Source of the DNA: Telmatactis stephensoni | Taxonomy: Eukaryota; Cnidaria; Anthozoa; Actiniaria; Isophelliidae | DNA: 64,000 nt | Direction: 5' to 3' | NCBI GenBank assembly: GCA_029948255.1 | Contig: JALIZF010001822.1 | Span: forward strand, 186,001-250,000 | In this document: piece after piece, positions 26,933 through 38,407 of the stretch | How the letters are laid out: each line of letters starts with the position of its first letter | How positions within the stretch are numbered: position 1 is the stretch's first letter | Made by a program: the position numbers and the translations under genes | The notes under the pieces: model-generated | What the model was told of the DNA's origin: nothing | The model's input: the letters and a program-made list of their open reading frames with translations, nothing else | The model's database searches: none

Positions 26933-29900
26933 TTAGAGTTCTTCCTTTTTCTTTTTCTTCTTTTTCTTTTCTTCATCCAAGTTGAAAGGAGTGGTAGCTT
27001 TGTTCTTTAGAAATTCAATGAAATCTGACACTTCTCTTCCACCTTGATATTTCTCAGGGTTGTCTTTATTGCTCTTTGGTGCCCAGTAGATTGTAGGGAA
27101 TCTGAACATAAATGGTTCAAGAAAATGAAAATATGAAGCAGAAAAGTGGATGATGGTCATAATAGTTCAGATATGCACTGTCAATGAACCTCTACCTCTC
27201 TGTCTACCCTCTACCCCACCCTCTGATAGTCTATCCTCTACCCCACCCTCTGATAATCTACCCTCTACCCCACCCTCTGATAGTCTACCCTCTACCCCAC
27301 CCTCTGATAGTCTACCCTCTACCCCACCCTCTGATAGTCTATCCTCTACCCCACCCTCTGATAGTCTACCCTCTACATCACCCTCTGTTAGTATACCCTC
27401 TACCCCATCCTCTGGTAGTCTACCCTCTACATGACCCTCTGTTAGTATACCCTGTACATCACCCTTGGTTAGTTTACCATCTGTCCACCCTCTGATAGTC
27501 CTCTCTCTACCCCCTGCCATCTACTCTACATCGCCATCCTCCACACGTCTGCATGCTATACAGTCTGAAGTACTGTGGACCGTAGATGGTCCCGTACTTC
27601 ACTACCCAGCTGACAATTCCTTCTGAGTGACTGGCCACAGCCCCCAACAGTTTTCTTCTACCCACAGCCCTCAACCACCAGTATTCCCCACTACTCTCCA
27701 CCACTGCCAGTCTGTCAGTGTGCCATATGCCCCCTCCACCAGTCTGCCCTCTACCCACCAATCTCTACTAGTTTGCCATCTACCCATCACCCACAGGATG
27801 TCACCTACCCCACTTAGTCATTCTAGTTGCTGTAATACTCATCCATTTCCAAAATCCCCTATTCAAGATCCTAACCCTAATGTTCTTACCCTTCAACTCT
27901 AAATTGAGGTGGGGCATCATTTGCAGTGGCATCCATTTTAGCAATGACAATATCATCAACTCCCTTTAGTTTCTCTCCAAGCTCAGCATATTTGGGTTCT
28001 AATGATTTACAGTGACCACACCATGGAGCGTAAAACTCTATCAAAACATCTTTATTGGGATCATTGACTATGTCCTTGAATGATTCACCTACAACCACCT
28101 AACATAACAAAAAAATACTATATTAGAACGATTATATTGAATGGTTAGGGTTTATCTATTGAACCTGTGAAAAAATTGGCAAACTAATAGTTAGTAGTAG
28201 AATCTAAAACCATTTATTTTCCTTTTGTTTGTCACAACTTGTACTCAATAGTAACCAACTTTCTCTCTAACTTGTTTTCACATCCTCTTCTTGATATCAG
28301 TGACATCAGTGCTCATTTTGAACAATGTTCCTCAGTACAAATGGTGTCCTCTCTCATGTTGGAATGTCTGCTAAATAATAATTGTATTGTTGTAGCATTC
28401 TTACCTTTACAGGCCCATCATTGGTTTCAGGGACTGATTCAGACTTGATATATGGTTTAATATTACCAGCAAAATAATCTTGTAGAAACTTCTTAAATGT
28501 ATCAACACTGTTGATTCAAAAACACAATAATTGTGTTAATTGAATTATTCGTACATTAATAATGACAAAATATAACAGTATCAAGCTAAATGTTTAATAA
28601 GTAAACTGAGTGTTGTCTCTGATTATGAGTTTTTTAATTCAAATACTTCATCAGTGAAACTAGGGGCAAATCTAAAAGGTTTGTATACACTTGGGAATTG
28701 AAAGTGTTTAATGATTGATGTATTGTCTCTTATAGAATGCCATGCTTCCACACTATTCGCACAAAAAATAATACTCAGTTGCTATAAGCCTGTAGAGTTG
28801 TTTTCATTAACCCATGAAACAAAGTCTACTAGTTAGAGTGTAATAGTCAGATAAATACAATAGAAAACAAAGGAATTAATTAGTAGTAGTGCCTAAATCA
28901 TGCTAAAGTGTATTTTGTGGGTTTATGAAAACTGCCCTACAAAATAGTGCAAATTTGTTCAAACTATTAAACCTTGATATCATTTGTTCACACTGCATGG
29001 AAACATACTCATTATTCTTCAAACTACATATATTTCATGTACTAATGCACTGAAATTGTGCAAATTTATTTAGTTAATAACTAACTACTATTATTATATG
29101 TACCACGTGATAACTATTTCACAGATATGGAGCACACATTTTAAGGTGGCCATGTCCCTACTTTACCTGAATTTTTCCTTCATAACAAATTTCTCTCCAA
29201 CATCATTAAAGATAACAGGTACTGGGTCATTTCCTTCAGGGACCCCCATGTCACTCATTTGACGAGAGAAGTCACCTTTTTTTGCAATAGCATAAGTCAT
29301 GACTTTATTCTTAAACTCTCTTATTGCTTTGAAGATCCTGTTGCGCCAGTAGTTTGTGCCTGAAAGCAATTTGAAGTGAATATTTTATAAGCACATTTAC
29401 TGTCTTCTAAACAATGTCATAATAATGCAATACTGTAATAATTAGTAATAATTATTTTAATTAACTCACCTTTAGGGTTTAATTTGTAGTCAACATCATA
29501 ATACACAACACAACGAGGCTTTTTAAACTGATCTTCATTCTCGTTTGTCATGTGGCCCACCAAACCATGAAGTTTAGTTTTTAAGAATTTTTCAATGTAG
29601 AAGTCATCAGCTGAACCAGTGTAAATTGCTATATGGTCCTCAAACTTGGAATGTAGGTGAGTGGGTCTGAAGATGACAATCTCACTGAAGAAAAAAATTA
29701 TAAAATACATTATTAAGTACAACATTCTACATAGGTATGAGCATTTAAGAATTAGAAAGTTTCCTCAACATAAATAGATATTTTACAGTGCAAAGCTCAA
29801 AAGTATGACCAGCTATAATATATTTGCATTCCTTTGATGGGACATGGCCATTGAGTATGTTTTCTCAAGCACAATTTCCAATCTTATTGTTTTGGAAGAA

Positions 29901-32900
29901 AATGTGCATGCATTACATGATAAAATTCTACTTCTTTATTAAAGGAATATAGTTAGCTGGAAAAATTCTTCCAGAGTTTCTGACAGTTAAATATCATCTG
30001 TCTATAATTATAAATAGTTACAATAATACCTAAGAAAAATACACCTGGGGCCAGTTTCTCAAAAGACCCGATAACTTTACGGACCTGTTAACTTATTCAA
30101 TTTATTTAGGTTAATGGGTCCGTAAAGTTATCGGGTCTTTTGAGAAACGGGCCCCAGGTATGAGTATAATCAATAGAAAACACATAATATGCAAGTCTCT
30201 GTACTGGGATATTAACACATTAGGAGTAGCTGAGTATTTGTCTTGCTTTTTGATCGCTCTACATCTGAATATATCACAGCACAAAGACATCTGAATATAT
30301 CACAGCACAAAGACATAAACAGATCATTTTATATTGCTTTTTATAAAATAATATATCATTTATATATTATTATATCGTGAGTAAATCAATCAATCAATAT
30401 TTCCAAGTAGCATTTTTGTGTGAGCCATCTCTGTCCTCTGATATAAACAGGGTCACCACTAATAATTATATAATCAATCAGTATGCACATTAAAAATCAC
30501 TAGAACTGTAACTTTTATTCATTTTAGTTTTTTTATTATTTTGTTATATTAGTTTACCAGGGCACCCATTGATACCAGCTTTAGCTGACAGGTCTACCCT
30601 GGCTAAAGATTAATATATTATTATTATTAACTTACTCTTTATGCTTGAATGTTTCTATGGTTTCAGGATCTGATGTGTGAGCAAATTTGTACTTGTCTCT
30701 TAACCTGTCAGCAGCTTTTATAAATGCTGTTTTTAGATCTTCATCTTCACCAGTGAAAAATCCTACAGAATAAAGTATATATTATTAACCTATAGATATT
30801 ATAAGTAAAGATAGAGTTCAGAGTAAGAGACATCCAAACTGAAAGTTTACACAAAAATCAAGGAAATTAATTTAAAACAGAGAACTGCAGGGAGGAATTA
30901 ACGACAACAAAAAACTTTGTATCTATATTATTTTGACTGTAAAGTCTGTCATGGAATGGGTCCAGAAAAATAACTCACCAACAGTAACGATATCTTCTGC
31001 ATCAAGAACTGCTTTCTTAAAGTGATCCTTATCTTTAAGTTCTAAAAACAAATCAGAAAAATTTGTTAGAATGATATAAACCACTGCATAACCAATCCAA
31101 AATGTCTCAAAAATTATGTCAATGACTGGAATATGATTTTTGAGAAATTAGGAAATCTTTAGATGCAATTTCGGTCAATATTTTATTTTTAGATGTAAAT
31201 AAGGTTCATTGAAATAAGCTTGCTATGAAATTCTAAAGGTTGTTACCAACTTGGTAACTTGCAAATGAACTTCAGAATCTATGTGTGGAAAGTTTTCTGA
31301 AATCAACTGTAAGTGTCTAATGTCTTCTTGTGTACTAACTAGGGGACACTGTACTCTCTCACACACTATCACTACATTCTAATATTCTATGCATAAAACT
31401 CTACGCTCCCTAGTTCATTCTTACTGAGAGAAAACCAGAGGACCCAGAGAAAAACCCCAGAGCAAGGGAGAGACTCAAGCCACATGTGATGCCCCATAAT
31501 TAAATTGAACCCAAGACCACAGAGCTAACAGACCAGTGCTCTCACCACTCTGCCACCTTATGCAAGTGGTGCGAGTTGTTTATGCAAGTGGAATGAGTTT
31601 TTACCTTTTGAGCTTGGCCCTGCCTGCTTCTTCATGTATGATATAATACCACCTGTAAAATAGTATCACAAATTTAAAGGGACTGTCTATTTTATTTATT
31701 TATTTTTATTTTTATTTAGAAGCTTCCACTAGTTCGCGAGTTTACAATAACAAGAGAGAAACAAAAAGGAACTGATAAGACACGACTACACCATAACACA
31801 TTTGAAACTAAGTGAGGGAGCAACTAACAGACTCAAAGGGTCCCGGCAAGGTTGCCCCCAACAACGAACAAGAAAATAATAATAATTGACATACATAAAA
31901 CACTTATAAAAATATATATATATATATTAATACTAGTAGCGGCCTCCATAAGCCAATGTAAGGGAGGGATACGACAAGAAGGGACCGATGGTCAGACTTA
32001 TACAACTTATTTTATGTAGATAAGGGTGCTGAGTTTGAAAAACAAACATAAATTCAAGTGCATAAACAATGAAGCCAATATATGAAAAATCATATTTCCT
32101 ATTTATATGCATTGGGTTTCCTGTGATAACGTCAGGTAGTGGAGCTTGTGATTTGGGCAAGAAAGCTATCTATCTATTGAACAAATATTTAATCATAAAA
32201 TGTAGCCAAAAACAACAACAACAGCAACTTAGTTCTTGCCAAAATCTCAAGAAATGTGCAGATAACAGGCAGCACTACTTGACATAATCATCACCACAGG
32301 TAACCCAAAGTGTTTCAGTAGAAAATATAACTCGAATCAAACAAACTTTGAAATGAATGAATGAATTGATAGTTGGATGGAGTGAATAAACAATGGATGG
32401 ATTAGATAGATGTATGAACAAATGGATGGATGAATTGAATGGATGGATGGATGAAGAAAATATAACTCTTGCCTGAATCTCTGGGGCCATCATACTCTTG
32501 TGCAAATTTCCCATTTCTGAATATTTTCAGGGTTGGATAACCAGATACTCCATGCTTGCTACATGTTTCTTTACCTGCCTCAGTACAATCAACCTGTCAA
32601 TCACAGTAAAATTAATGGATTTAACAGTCAACTAATTGACTCTATGGGCTTTTCTGTAAAGCTGTCCAATTAACACTGTTAATTATTTAAGAAAATTTAA
32701 TAGTTAGTGTAAAGTTTTTATAATATACAATAGATTGCAGTATAACATGCAGTAATGCATGCGTCAAACTGTTATTACACCATGCAATATTACTTCAGTT
32801 GAATCAAACATTGAAAACAGTGAATGCTACAATGATTGGATCAATAGGCGATATGCACTAACAGGTCACGTGACCCTATCTCCCCTAAATCAAACAGCAC

Positions 32901-33821
32901 CGTCAAAATGAACTCCAAAAATAGAAAGAGCACCTCGATATTAGTTTAAATGCAAAGTTTCAGTTTATAAGATGAATGAGAGAAAAAATGACAGCAAATT
33001 TAAGGTGAGATATTTTCTTAAGATTCGTTCGGGAAAATGCGTTGGATGGCAAGAGCTTGCCATCCAGCGCGTTTTTCCAAACGAATCTTAAGAAAATCTT
33101 CAATCTTATATTCACTGTCATTTGTCCTGTATTACATCTTATGAGCTGACACTTTGCTATTTTACTAATATTGAGACGCTCTTTCCATTTCTGGAGTTCA
33201 TTTTTACGGTGCTCTTCATTTATGGGAGATAGGGTCACGTGACCTGTTAGTGCATATCACCTATTATTATTTGATTTTTTCAATTCCAAGTATTCCCATT
33301 TAATATATCATATTGCCTTTTCAACAAAAATACATATTAGTTTTTGTTAAGTAATGGGAAGTGTGATAATCATCATTCCAAACGAGAGTTTTTTTCATTA
33401 ACGCCAATTATTTGCACAGTAAGATAATATTAATGAAGTTTGAAGTCTTTCAGCAGGAAAATAATAACATTGTATTAAGATCAAAATTGAACATATTTTG
33501 TACATATTAATCAATGTCAAAATCTACCTTAGCTAAAGGAACGGGGGGATCTTCTTTCTTTAAGGATGTAGCTGCAGTTTCATATTCTGGAGCCAAACGT
33601 TTGCAGTGTCCGCACCTGAAGATTATATGACGAAGAATAAATGCAACATCGATTTGTGAACAAAGGCTTACGAGCATAACTTACCAAGGAGCGAAAAACT
33701 CTACTAGCATTATGTCCTTGTCTTTGACTCCATTGTCAAAGCTACTATCCGAAAGTTCAATGACATCAGATCCCAAAGCACAGCCTAGAAGAACTACAAA
33801 TAATCCAGTATGGACGAGCAT
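26933..33821 (-). CDS. PDIA3: Protein disulfide isomerase A3 / ERp57-like (11 exons, 490 aa)
   Basis: ER oxidoreductase for disulfide formation in glycoproteins. Exons in gene order: 33821-33685, 33615-33528, 32593-32473, 31652-31605, 31041-30979, 30762-30636, 29684-29470, 29359-29167, 28507-28405, 28098-27890 and 27101-26933. Phases agree throughout. A signal peptide comes first, then thioredoxin domain a with CGHC at residues 47-50. Domains b and b' follow, including [12 protein letters not shown] and [19 protein letters not shown], very close to vertebrate PDIA3. Domain a' has CGHC at 392-395. A lysine-rich tail ends in the retention signal KEEL, where vertebrate PDIA3 has QEDL. Length is close to the usual 505. 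Intron 3 has a GC donor (see findings). The upstream region holds two ATTGG boxes (near 33922 and 33978) and ACACGTGG at 33937-33944, which contains the ACGTG core of unfolded-protein-response elements. Confidence 0.95.
27190..27500. repeat. 27-bp intronic minisatellite
   Basis: About eleven units of the type CTACCCCACCCTCTGATAGT inside the last intron of the PDIA3-like gene. The period of 27 keeps all frames open on both strands, giving false repetitive ORFs. Confidence 0.9.
30043..30161. mobile_element. Hairpin MITE in a PDIA3-like intron
   Basis: Arms CCTGGGGCCAGTTTCTCAAA and GAGAAACGGGCCCCAGG, pairing almost perfectly through GACCCGATAACTTTACGGACC. Central loop is about 30 bp. Confidence 0.85.
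31410..31566 (-). mobile_element. tRNA-derived SINE (minus orientation)
   Basis: Read on the minus strand, it starts with a tRNA-like head (GGCAGAGTGGTGAGAGCACTGG, and the box-B-like GGGTTCAATTT). A body follows with CACATGTGGCTTGAG and CTCCCTTGCTCTGGGGTTTT. The body matches the SINE at 45158-45480, so the two are one family. Confidence 0.7.
32343..32460. repeat. GGAT/GAAT microsatellite tract
   Basis: Interrupted runs of ATGGATGGATGAATGAATG type next to exon 3 of the PDIA3-like gene. Confidence 0.7.
32843..33265. mobile_element. Long palindromic MITE (about 420 bp)
   Basis: Ends AATAGGCGATATGCACTAAC and the complement of AATAGGTGATATGCACTAAC. The arms pair through GGTCACGTGACCCTATCTCCC and on to the centre near 33053, where GGCAAGAGCTTGCC forms the tip. 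It lies in intron 2 of the PDIA3-like gene. Confidence 0.9.
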
Positions 33822-34167
33822 TTTTAAAGATATTTCTAGAAAGAAGATAAAGAATGAAAGTATGACAGACTTTCCACGTTGGACAGAAGCCGATTGAATG
33901 CCTCACTAGTGGCGCCTCGTGATTGGTTAATTACAAACACGTGGAGATTGCGGTCCGTGAGCTGTCGCGATGTGATTGGTTGGTTGAACTGGTTACCAGG
34001 CGACCAACTAGGTTACCCCGCGAATGTTAATAAAATTTAAAATTTTTTACTTTTCAAAAAAGACTCGGAACGAAATAAGATTTAAGATATTGAGCAGGAT
34101 CGAGCAACAATCAACGCAATTTGAGACACATATATGCCGCTCGTGAATCGTGAGAATGGGATAGAAA

Positions 34168-34227
34168 TGGAGAAGGAAGGAAGGAAGGAAGGAAGGAAGG
34201 AAGGAAGGAAGGAAGGAAGGAAGGAAT
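34168..34227. repeat. (GGAA)n microsatellite
   Basis: About 14 uninterrupted AAGG/GGAA units between the PDIA3-like gene and its neighbour. Confidence 0.95.
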
Positions 34228-34724
34228 AATAGGCATCAGAAAGATTTAATTGGTCCAGGGCCCGCTTGTTTTTTGAAACTGGATTAGTGTTTTAAAATCG
34301 CTTTTTAATCAACTGGACACAGAGCAGTCCCATTACTATATCAGTGCTATATCAACTTTTATTTAGGGTTGAACACATATGGGGACTACAACAAATTTTG
34401 TATCGAGCCATTAATATGCACGAAGATTTCCGCAAGTCTAATTTCCGACTTTTGAATTATTTTGAACTTTTTTATTTTCATTTTTATCTGTTTTTTAATC
34501 TGGCCATATAATAAGTTTTTTACAGGATTTGTTGAAAGTCATTTCGATGATGAAGCATCTGTTAACAAGACATTGCTAAGAACGTCCTGTGAGCAAAGTT
34601 AAAAACTGCAAACAAATGAATGAGAGAAAGGATAAAATGTTTTATTAAATAGTTCAATTCAAGAACAGAATGAATTAAAAATAATTAAGAAAAAAGTTCT
34701 TATGAACAAGAAAAATATATCTGG

Positions 34725-34960
34725 TTACAATGGCACCCAACTAATTGTTACTATGACAACCAAAGATGATTGCCCATCATAACCAACAAAACTGGTTAGT
34801 ATGACAACCATAGATGGTTACCCATCATAACCAAGCAAGGTGGTTACTATGACAACCATAGATGATTACCTATCATAACCAATTAAGGTGGTTACTATGA
34901 CAACTGGCAATGATACTCATCATGACCAATTAATTGGTTACTATGACAACCATGATCATA
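34725..34960. repeat. About 50-bp tandem repeat (GGTTACTATGACAACC)
   Basis: Five diverged units, each with TTACTATGACAACC and CCATCATAACCAA, directly downstream of the CSDC PDI-like gene. The first half of the unit resembles sequence at the exon 3 donor of that gene (near 35760-35795). Confidence 0.75.
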
Positions 34961-35069
34961 GAATAAGTCTTTATTCGTGATGGCACAATAAAGAAGCACT
35001 GTAGATCCCTGTAGCCAGTCATTTCTTTACAATTTCCATGTTGCACAAGATTGGTCAGCGGTATGGTTC

Positions 35070-37209
35070 TTAACCGCATGCGGCTGGTGAGATAACATTG
35101 AATCTCCATCCATTTTGTCGACATTCGTTGCCATATTGATTTTGTGCTTGAGCGTACAGTCCGTTAGCGGCGCGGTAATCGTTTTGTTGGGAGGGCTGAT
35201 CGTTCAGAGCATCATTTACGTAACGTTCAATTTGGCCTTCAAATAAAAACGTATCAGTTAGAGTAATTTGCTTTTCTACAATCGCATGCAATGGCATATA
35301 GTGGGTGTTGTATTGAGGAGACTAGCGAGTGAACTTGTTTGGACTGCGACGGTGTATTAAATACAACAAGGGATGAATGGAAACTTGTAGCATCGTAAAA
35401 AAGAAGAGTAATTTACTGACGTTTTGAGTCTTAGCCCTTCGTCGGAGTACTCTAAGGGTCGAAACGGTCAGTAAGTGATCTCCTTCCGTCCTTTTTTATG
35501 GTGTTACACGTTTCCATTCATCTCTTGTTGTATTAGTAAGGGTTCAATTAAAAATACTATTAAAAAAAGGCTACTAAAAACACATTAAAGAATTGAAGGA
35601 GTGCCCATGAAGACGGCCTAAGTGACCTTTTTAATCAAAGTTACTTAAGTCGTTTTAATAGATTCCTCTTCAAATATTTTAAAGTCTGGAGAAAAAAATC
35701 TTGTCATTGAGTTGGAGACTTTTTAGTGGGCACTGTTATATCAAAGACAAGCATTGCTATGGCAGCTGTTGCTATGGTAGCTGTTACTATGACTACCTTC
35801 ATCATATGGTCCGGTGTAATCTCCAGCATACTGTCCATATTTAAAGACTTTCAGAGTTGGCCACTGGTGGATAAGGAATCTGTTGGAACACGTGTATCGT
35901 CCAGCACCAAAGCAATCCATCTATAAAACACGTTGTTGTACTGTTATGTCAACTTTGATGTTAAACACGAGCTAATTAATTGTAGAATTTAAAGGGTCAA
36001 GCTTAGTTTACTAATTTAGCAACGCAAGCAGAAGCACACGCAACATACGCAGACTCAGTATTGCATTTTAAAAATCTGTGTAAAAAAACGACAATTCAAG
36101 CACTGCTAATGAACAGTACATTACTGAGTCTGTGTATGTTGCTTATGCTTATGTCACTATAGTACAGTGAAAAGACAAGCACTGCTAATGAGCAGTACAT
36201 TATTGAGTCTGTGTATGTTGCTTGTGCTTACGCCAACAATGTTAACCAGGCTTTATTACTCGTACGGAAATGTTTAGTGAAAGTGTTCATTGGTGTGGTT
36301 TGCAAATGATAATGATAATTGTATATGAAGATGTTTAAGCCCTAAGGGCGTAGCCTTCCTTTAAAATGTAATATTTTCAACCTCTCTAGCAACCTTGATC
36401 GAGCACTTCTTTCTCTTTTGTCCCATTGCCGCGCACGTAAGAAAGTCCAAGTCCAGTTCTGCCACTACAAATTGATGTTTAAAACGTACGTCCAAACGTA
36501 CATACACTTGCATTTACGTACGTATAAATGGGTTTTTAACGGTAAACATTCTTAACAGTAGACCGATTTGCGTGGAGAAAACGGGTTGTCATAGATACGA
36601 ACCTTAGCAAAGACGTATTTGCGTTGTTTTCCCAAGTCCTTCGCGGCCTTGTCGAAGTGAGGTTTGAGATTCTTACAATCACTACACCTGTTGGTGGCAA
36701 TATGGAACATTACTGACCATCACGTGAAGTAGATTTGTCATTGATTGATGGTAACACAGGCAGTGTCCTGAATATTTTTGTTCTAAGTTTTGGTCATAAC
36801 TTTATAAATGCCATTATTTCCTGTTTTATATTTGTTCTTGTGCTGTGTGATCAATCGCAAATGTTTGGTACAAAACACTGTCCAGTTTTCCGCTTAAGTG
36901 GATGTCTTTAAATAAATGATTTTAAATGAGTAAAAAAGACTTTGGAATGAAAATGTAAGGTCTTGGTTATCAGTTTTAATTAGCTGGTTAAATGAAAACT
37001 GCATGTGCTGCTTTGTTAAAAGAGTAAATTGACTACAAAAATTAATATTGTTCTACCAACCATGGAGCGTAGAAGTCCACTAACATGACAGCTTTGTCCC
37101 GCAGAAACTGGTCAAAGTTTTCATCTGTTAATGTGAAGACGGGATCACTTTGAGCGCCAAAAGAAGACGCAACAAAGCATCCAACGATAATTCCTACTAT
37201 TGCAATCAT
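35070..37209 (-). CDS. Secreted single-domain PDI-like protein with CSDC motif (4 exons, 174 aa)
   Basis: Exons 37209-37061, 36687-36603, 35920-35797 and 35236-35070 (149, 85, 124 and 167 nt; phases agree). The product has a signal peptide, then one thioredoxin domain: DPVFTLTDENFDQFL, LVDFYAPW, CSDC at residues 51-54, and cis-proline segment QWPTLKVF. The C-terminal 50 residues are Asn/Gln-rich (QPSQQNDY, QAQNQYGNE) and end AACG, with no KDEL-type signal. It is therefore probably secreted or kept by other means. Full PDIs have four domains; this has only the first. Intron positions equal those of the first domain of the PDIA3-like gene beside it, so it looks like a truncated tandem duplicate. 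The central SD in place of GH should alter redox potential. Some thiol activity is still possible because both cysteines are present. Confidence 0.82.
35361..35534. mobile_element. MITE in the last intron of the CSDC gene
   Basis: Ends ATACAACAAGGGATGAATGG and CCATTCATCTCTTGTTGTAT are inverted copies. Inner arms contain TACTGACGTTTTGAG and CGAAACGGTCAGTAA. Confidence 0.8.
36020..36235. repeat. Two direct copies plus one inverted copy of a 55-bp sequence
   Basis: GCACTGCTAATGAACAGTAC through GTCTGTGTATGTTGC occurs twice (near 36098 and 36178). A reverse copy of its end (GCAACATACGCAGACTCAGTA) lies near 36040. It is in intron 2 of the CSDC gene. Confidence 0.65.
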
Positions 37210-38407
37210 TTTTATCAAGAACAGAGTATTCCGTTTAGGGAAAGGAATAGTTTTAAGTTGTTGGGAAATTGATAGTTTAGTTGAAGTGATGCATGGCTAA
37301 TTTTTACAACAAGGATTCTGATTGGTTGGTTGGTTGGTGTTTGGCTGAGTCAATGATTTCATCAGTTCAATAACACTTAGACCATCTAAACACTCCATAA
37401 TATATACATAAACATTTATCAGCCTTTAAGACAAATCAAACCGTTATAGTATGATGTATGTCAAACGACTATTGGAGTAACACGTTGTTGAAAGAGTCTA
37501 AATGAAAAGTTGACATTTTCAAAGAGTTCAGGCCATAACTTTGTGACAATTAATGGTGAATTGTTTTGGACAGGTTGTTAAGGGAAACAACAGGTGGATG
37601 TTGTCATGACCTACTAATGACTGGCTTCTTGACTCAACAAACGAATGAGCACTAAGAAGGATAATTATTCTACTTCGAGAGCGTAGAAAAGCCCAGTTCT
37701 CCCGAGCCACGGTTTAGTGTATAAAGCGTTCGAAGTGTGCGCCCTCTACGCCCTCTCTCATCAGTGCCCCGCTTTGAGGGTATTCACAGCTAATTAAAGC
37801 TACACGTAGAGGACTAATTATTGCGTGAACAAGGATGTGATGTCACTGCATGGGAATCGAATTAGGACCTTTCACATAGGAGGCCGCGCACTAGCCAACT
37901 CTGCCACCTTCAGCTTCTACGTGTTCCTACGAAGCACTGACGTCTACAATGGGTATTATTTTACGTTGTATACAAACAATGCACTAAAGAGTATGGCCTC
38001 GCAAGTAGATATATACACAGATTAAGTAATGCACTCGGTTCCCTATTGCGTATCTTCCCTTATCATGAATGGAAGTCAGTGAGTCATCGCTTGTGCTTAC
38101 TATCCCACCAGTTAAAACGGGAAATAAAAATAATTCAACTGTTTCTACAGTTTGCAAGCTTCAACGATTTCTTTTTCACTACAAAAAGAATTTTATTTTA
38201 CATTCATCCTTCACTCAATGACAATAATGCTTTGCGGTCGTCTCTCATCGTGACGTCACAACGACAAATTTATCAAATTCACAACAATTGAATCGGAGTG
38301 TTTGTTGCTTTATAAGCACCGTTCGGTTGTTTGCAATTCTAGCAAACTCTGTGTGAATTAACTTGAATTCAAATAGAGCTTTTGGTCATGTTTTTCTGTT
38401 TCCATAG

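Noticed and set aside
27150..27520. Long repetitive open frames on both strands ([10 protein letters not shown] and GGVEGRLSE types)
   Set aside because: Product of a 27-bp minisatellite inside the last intron of the PDIA3-like gene; the period of 27 keeps all frames open.
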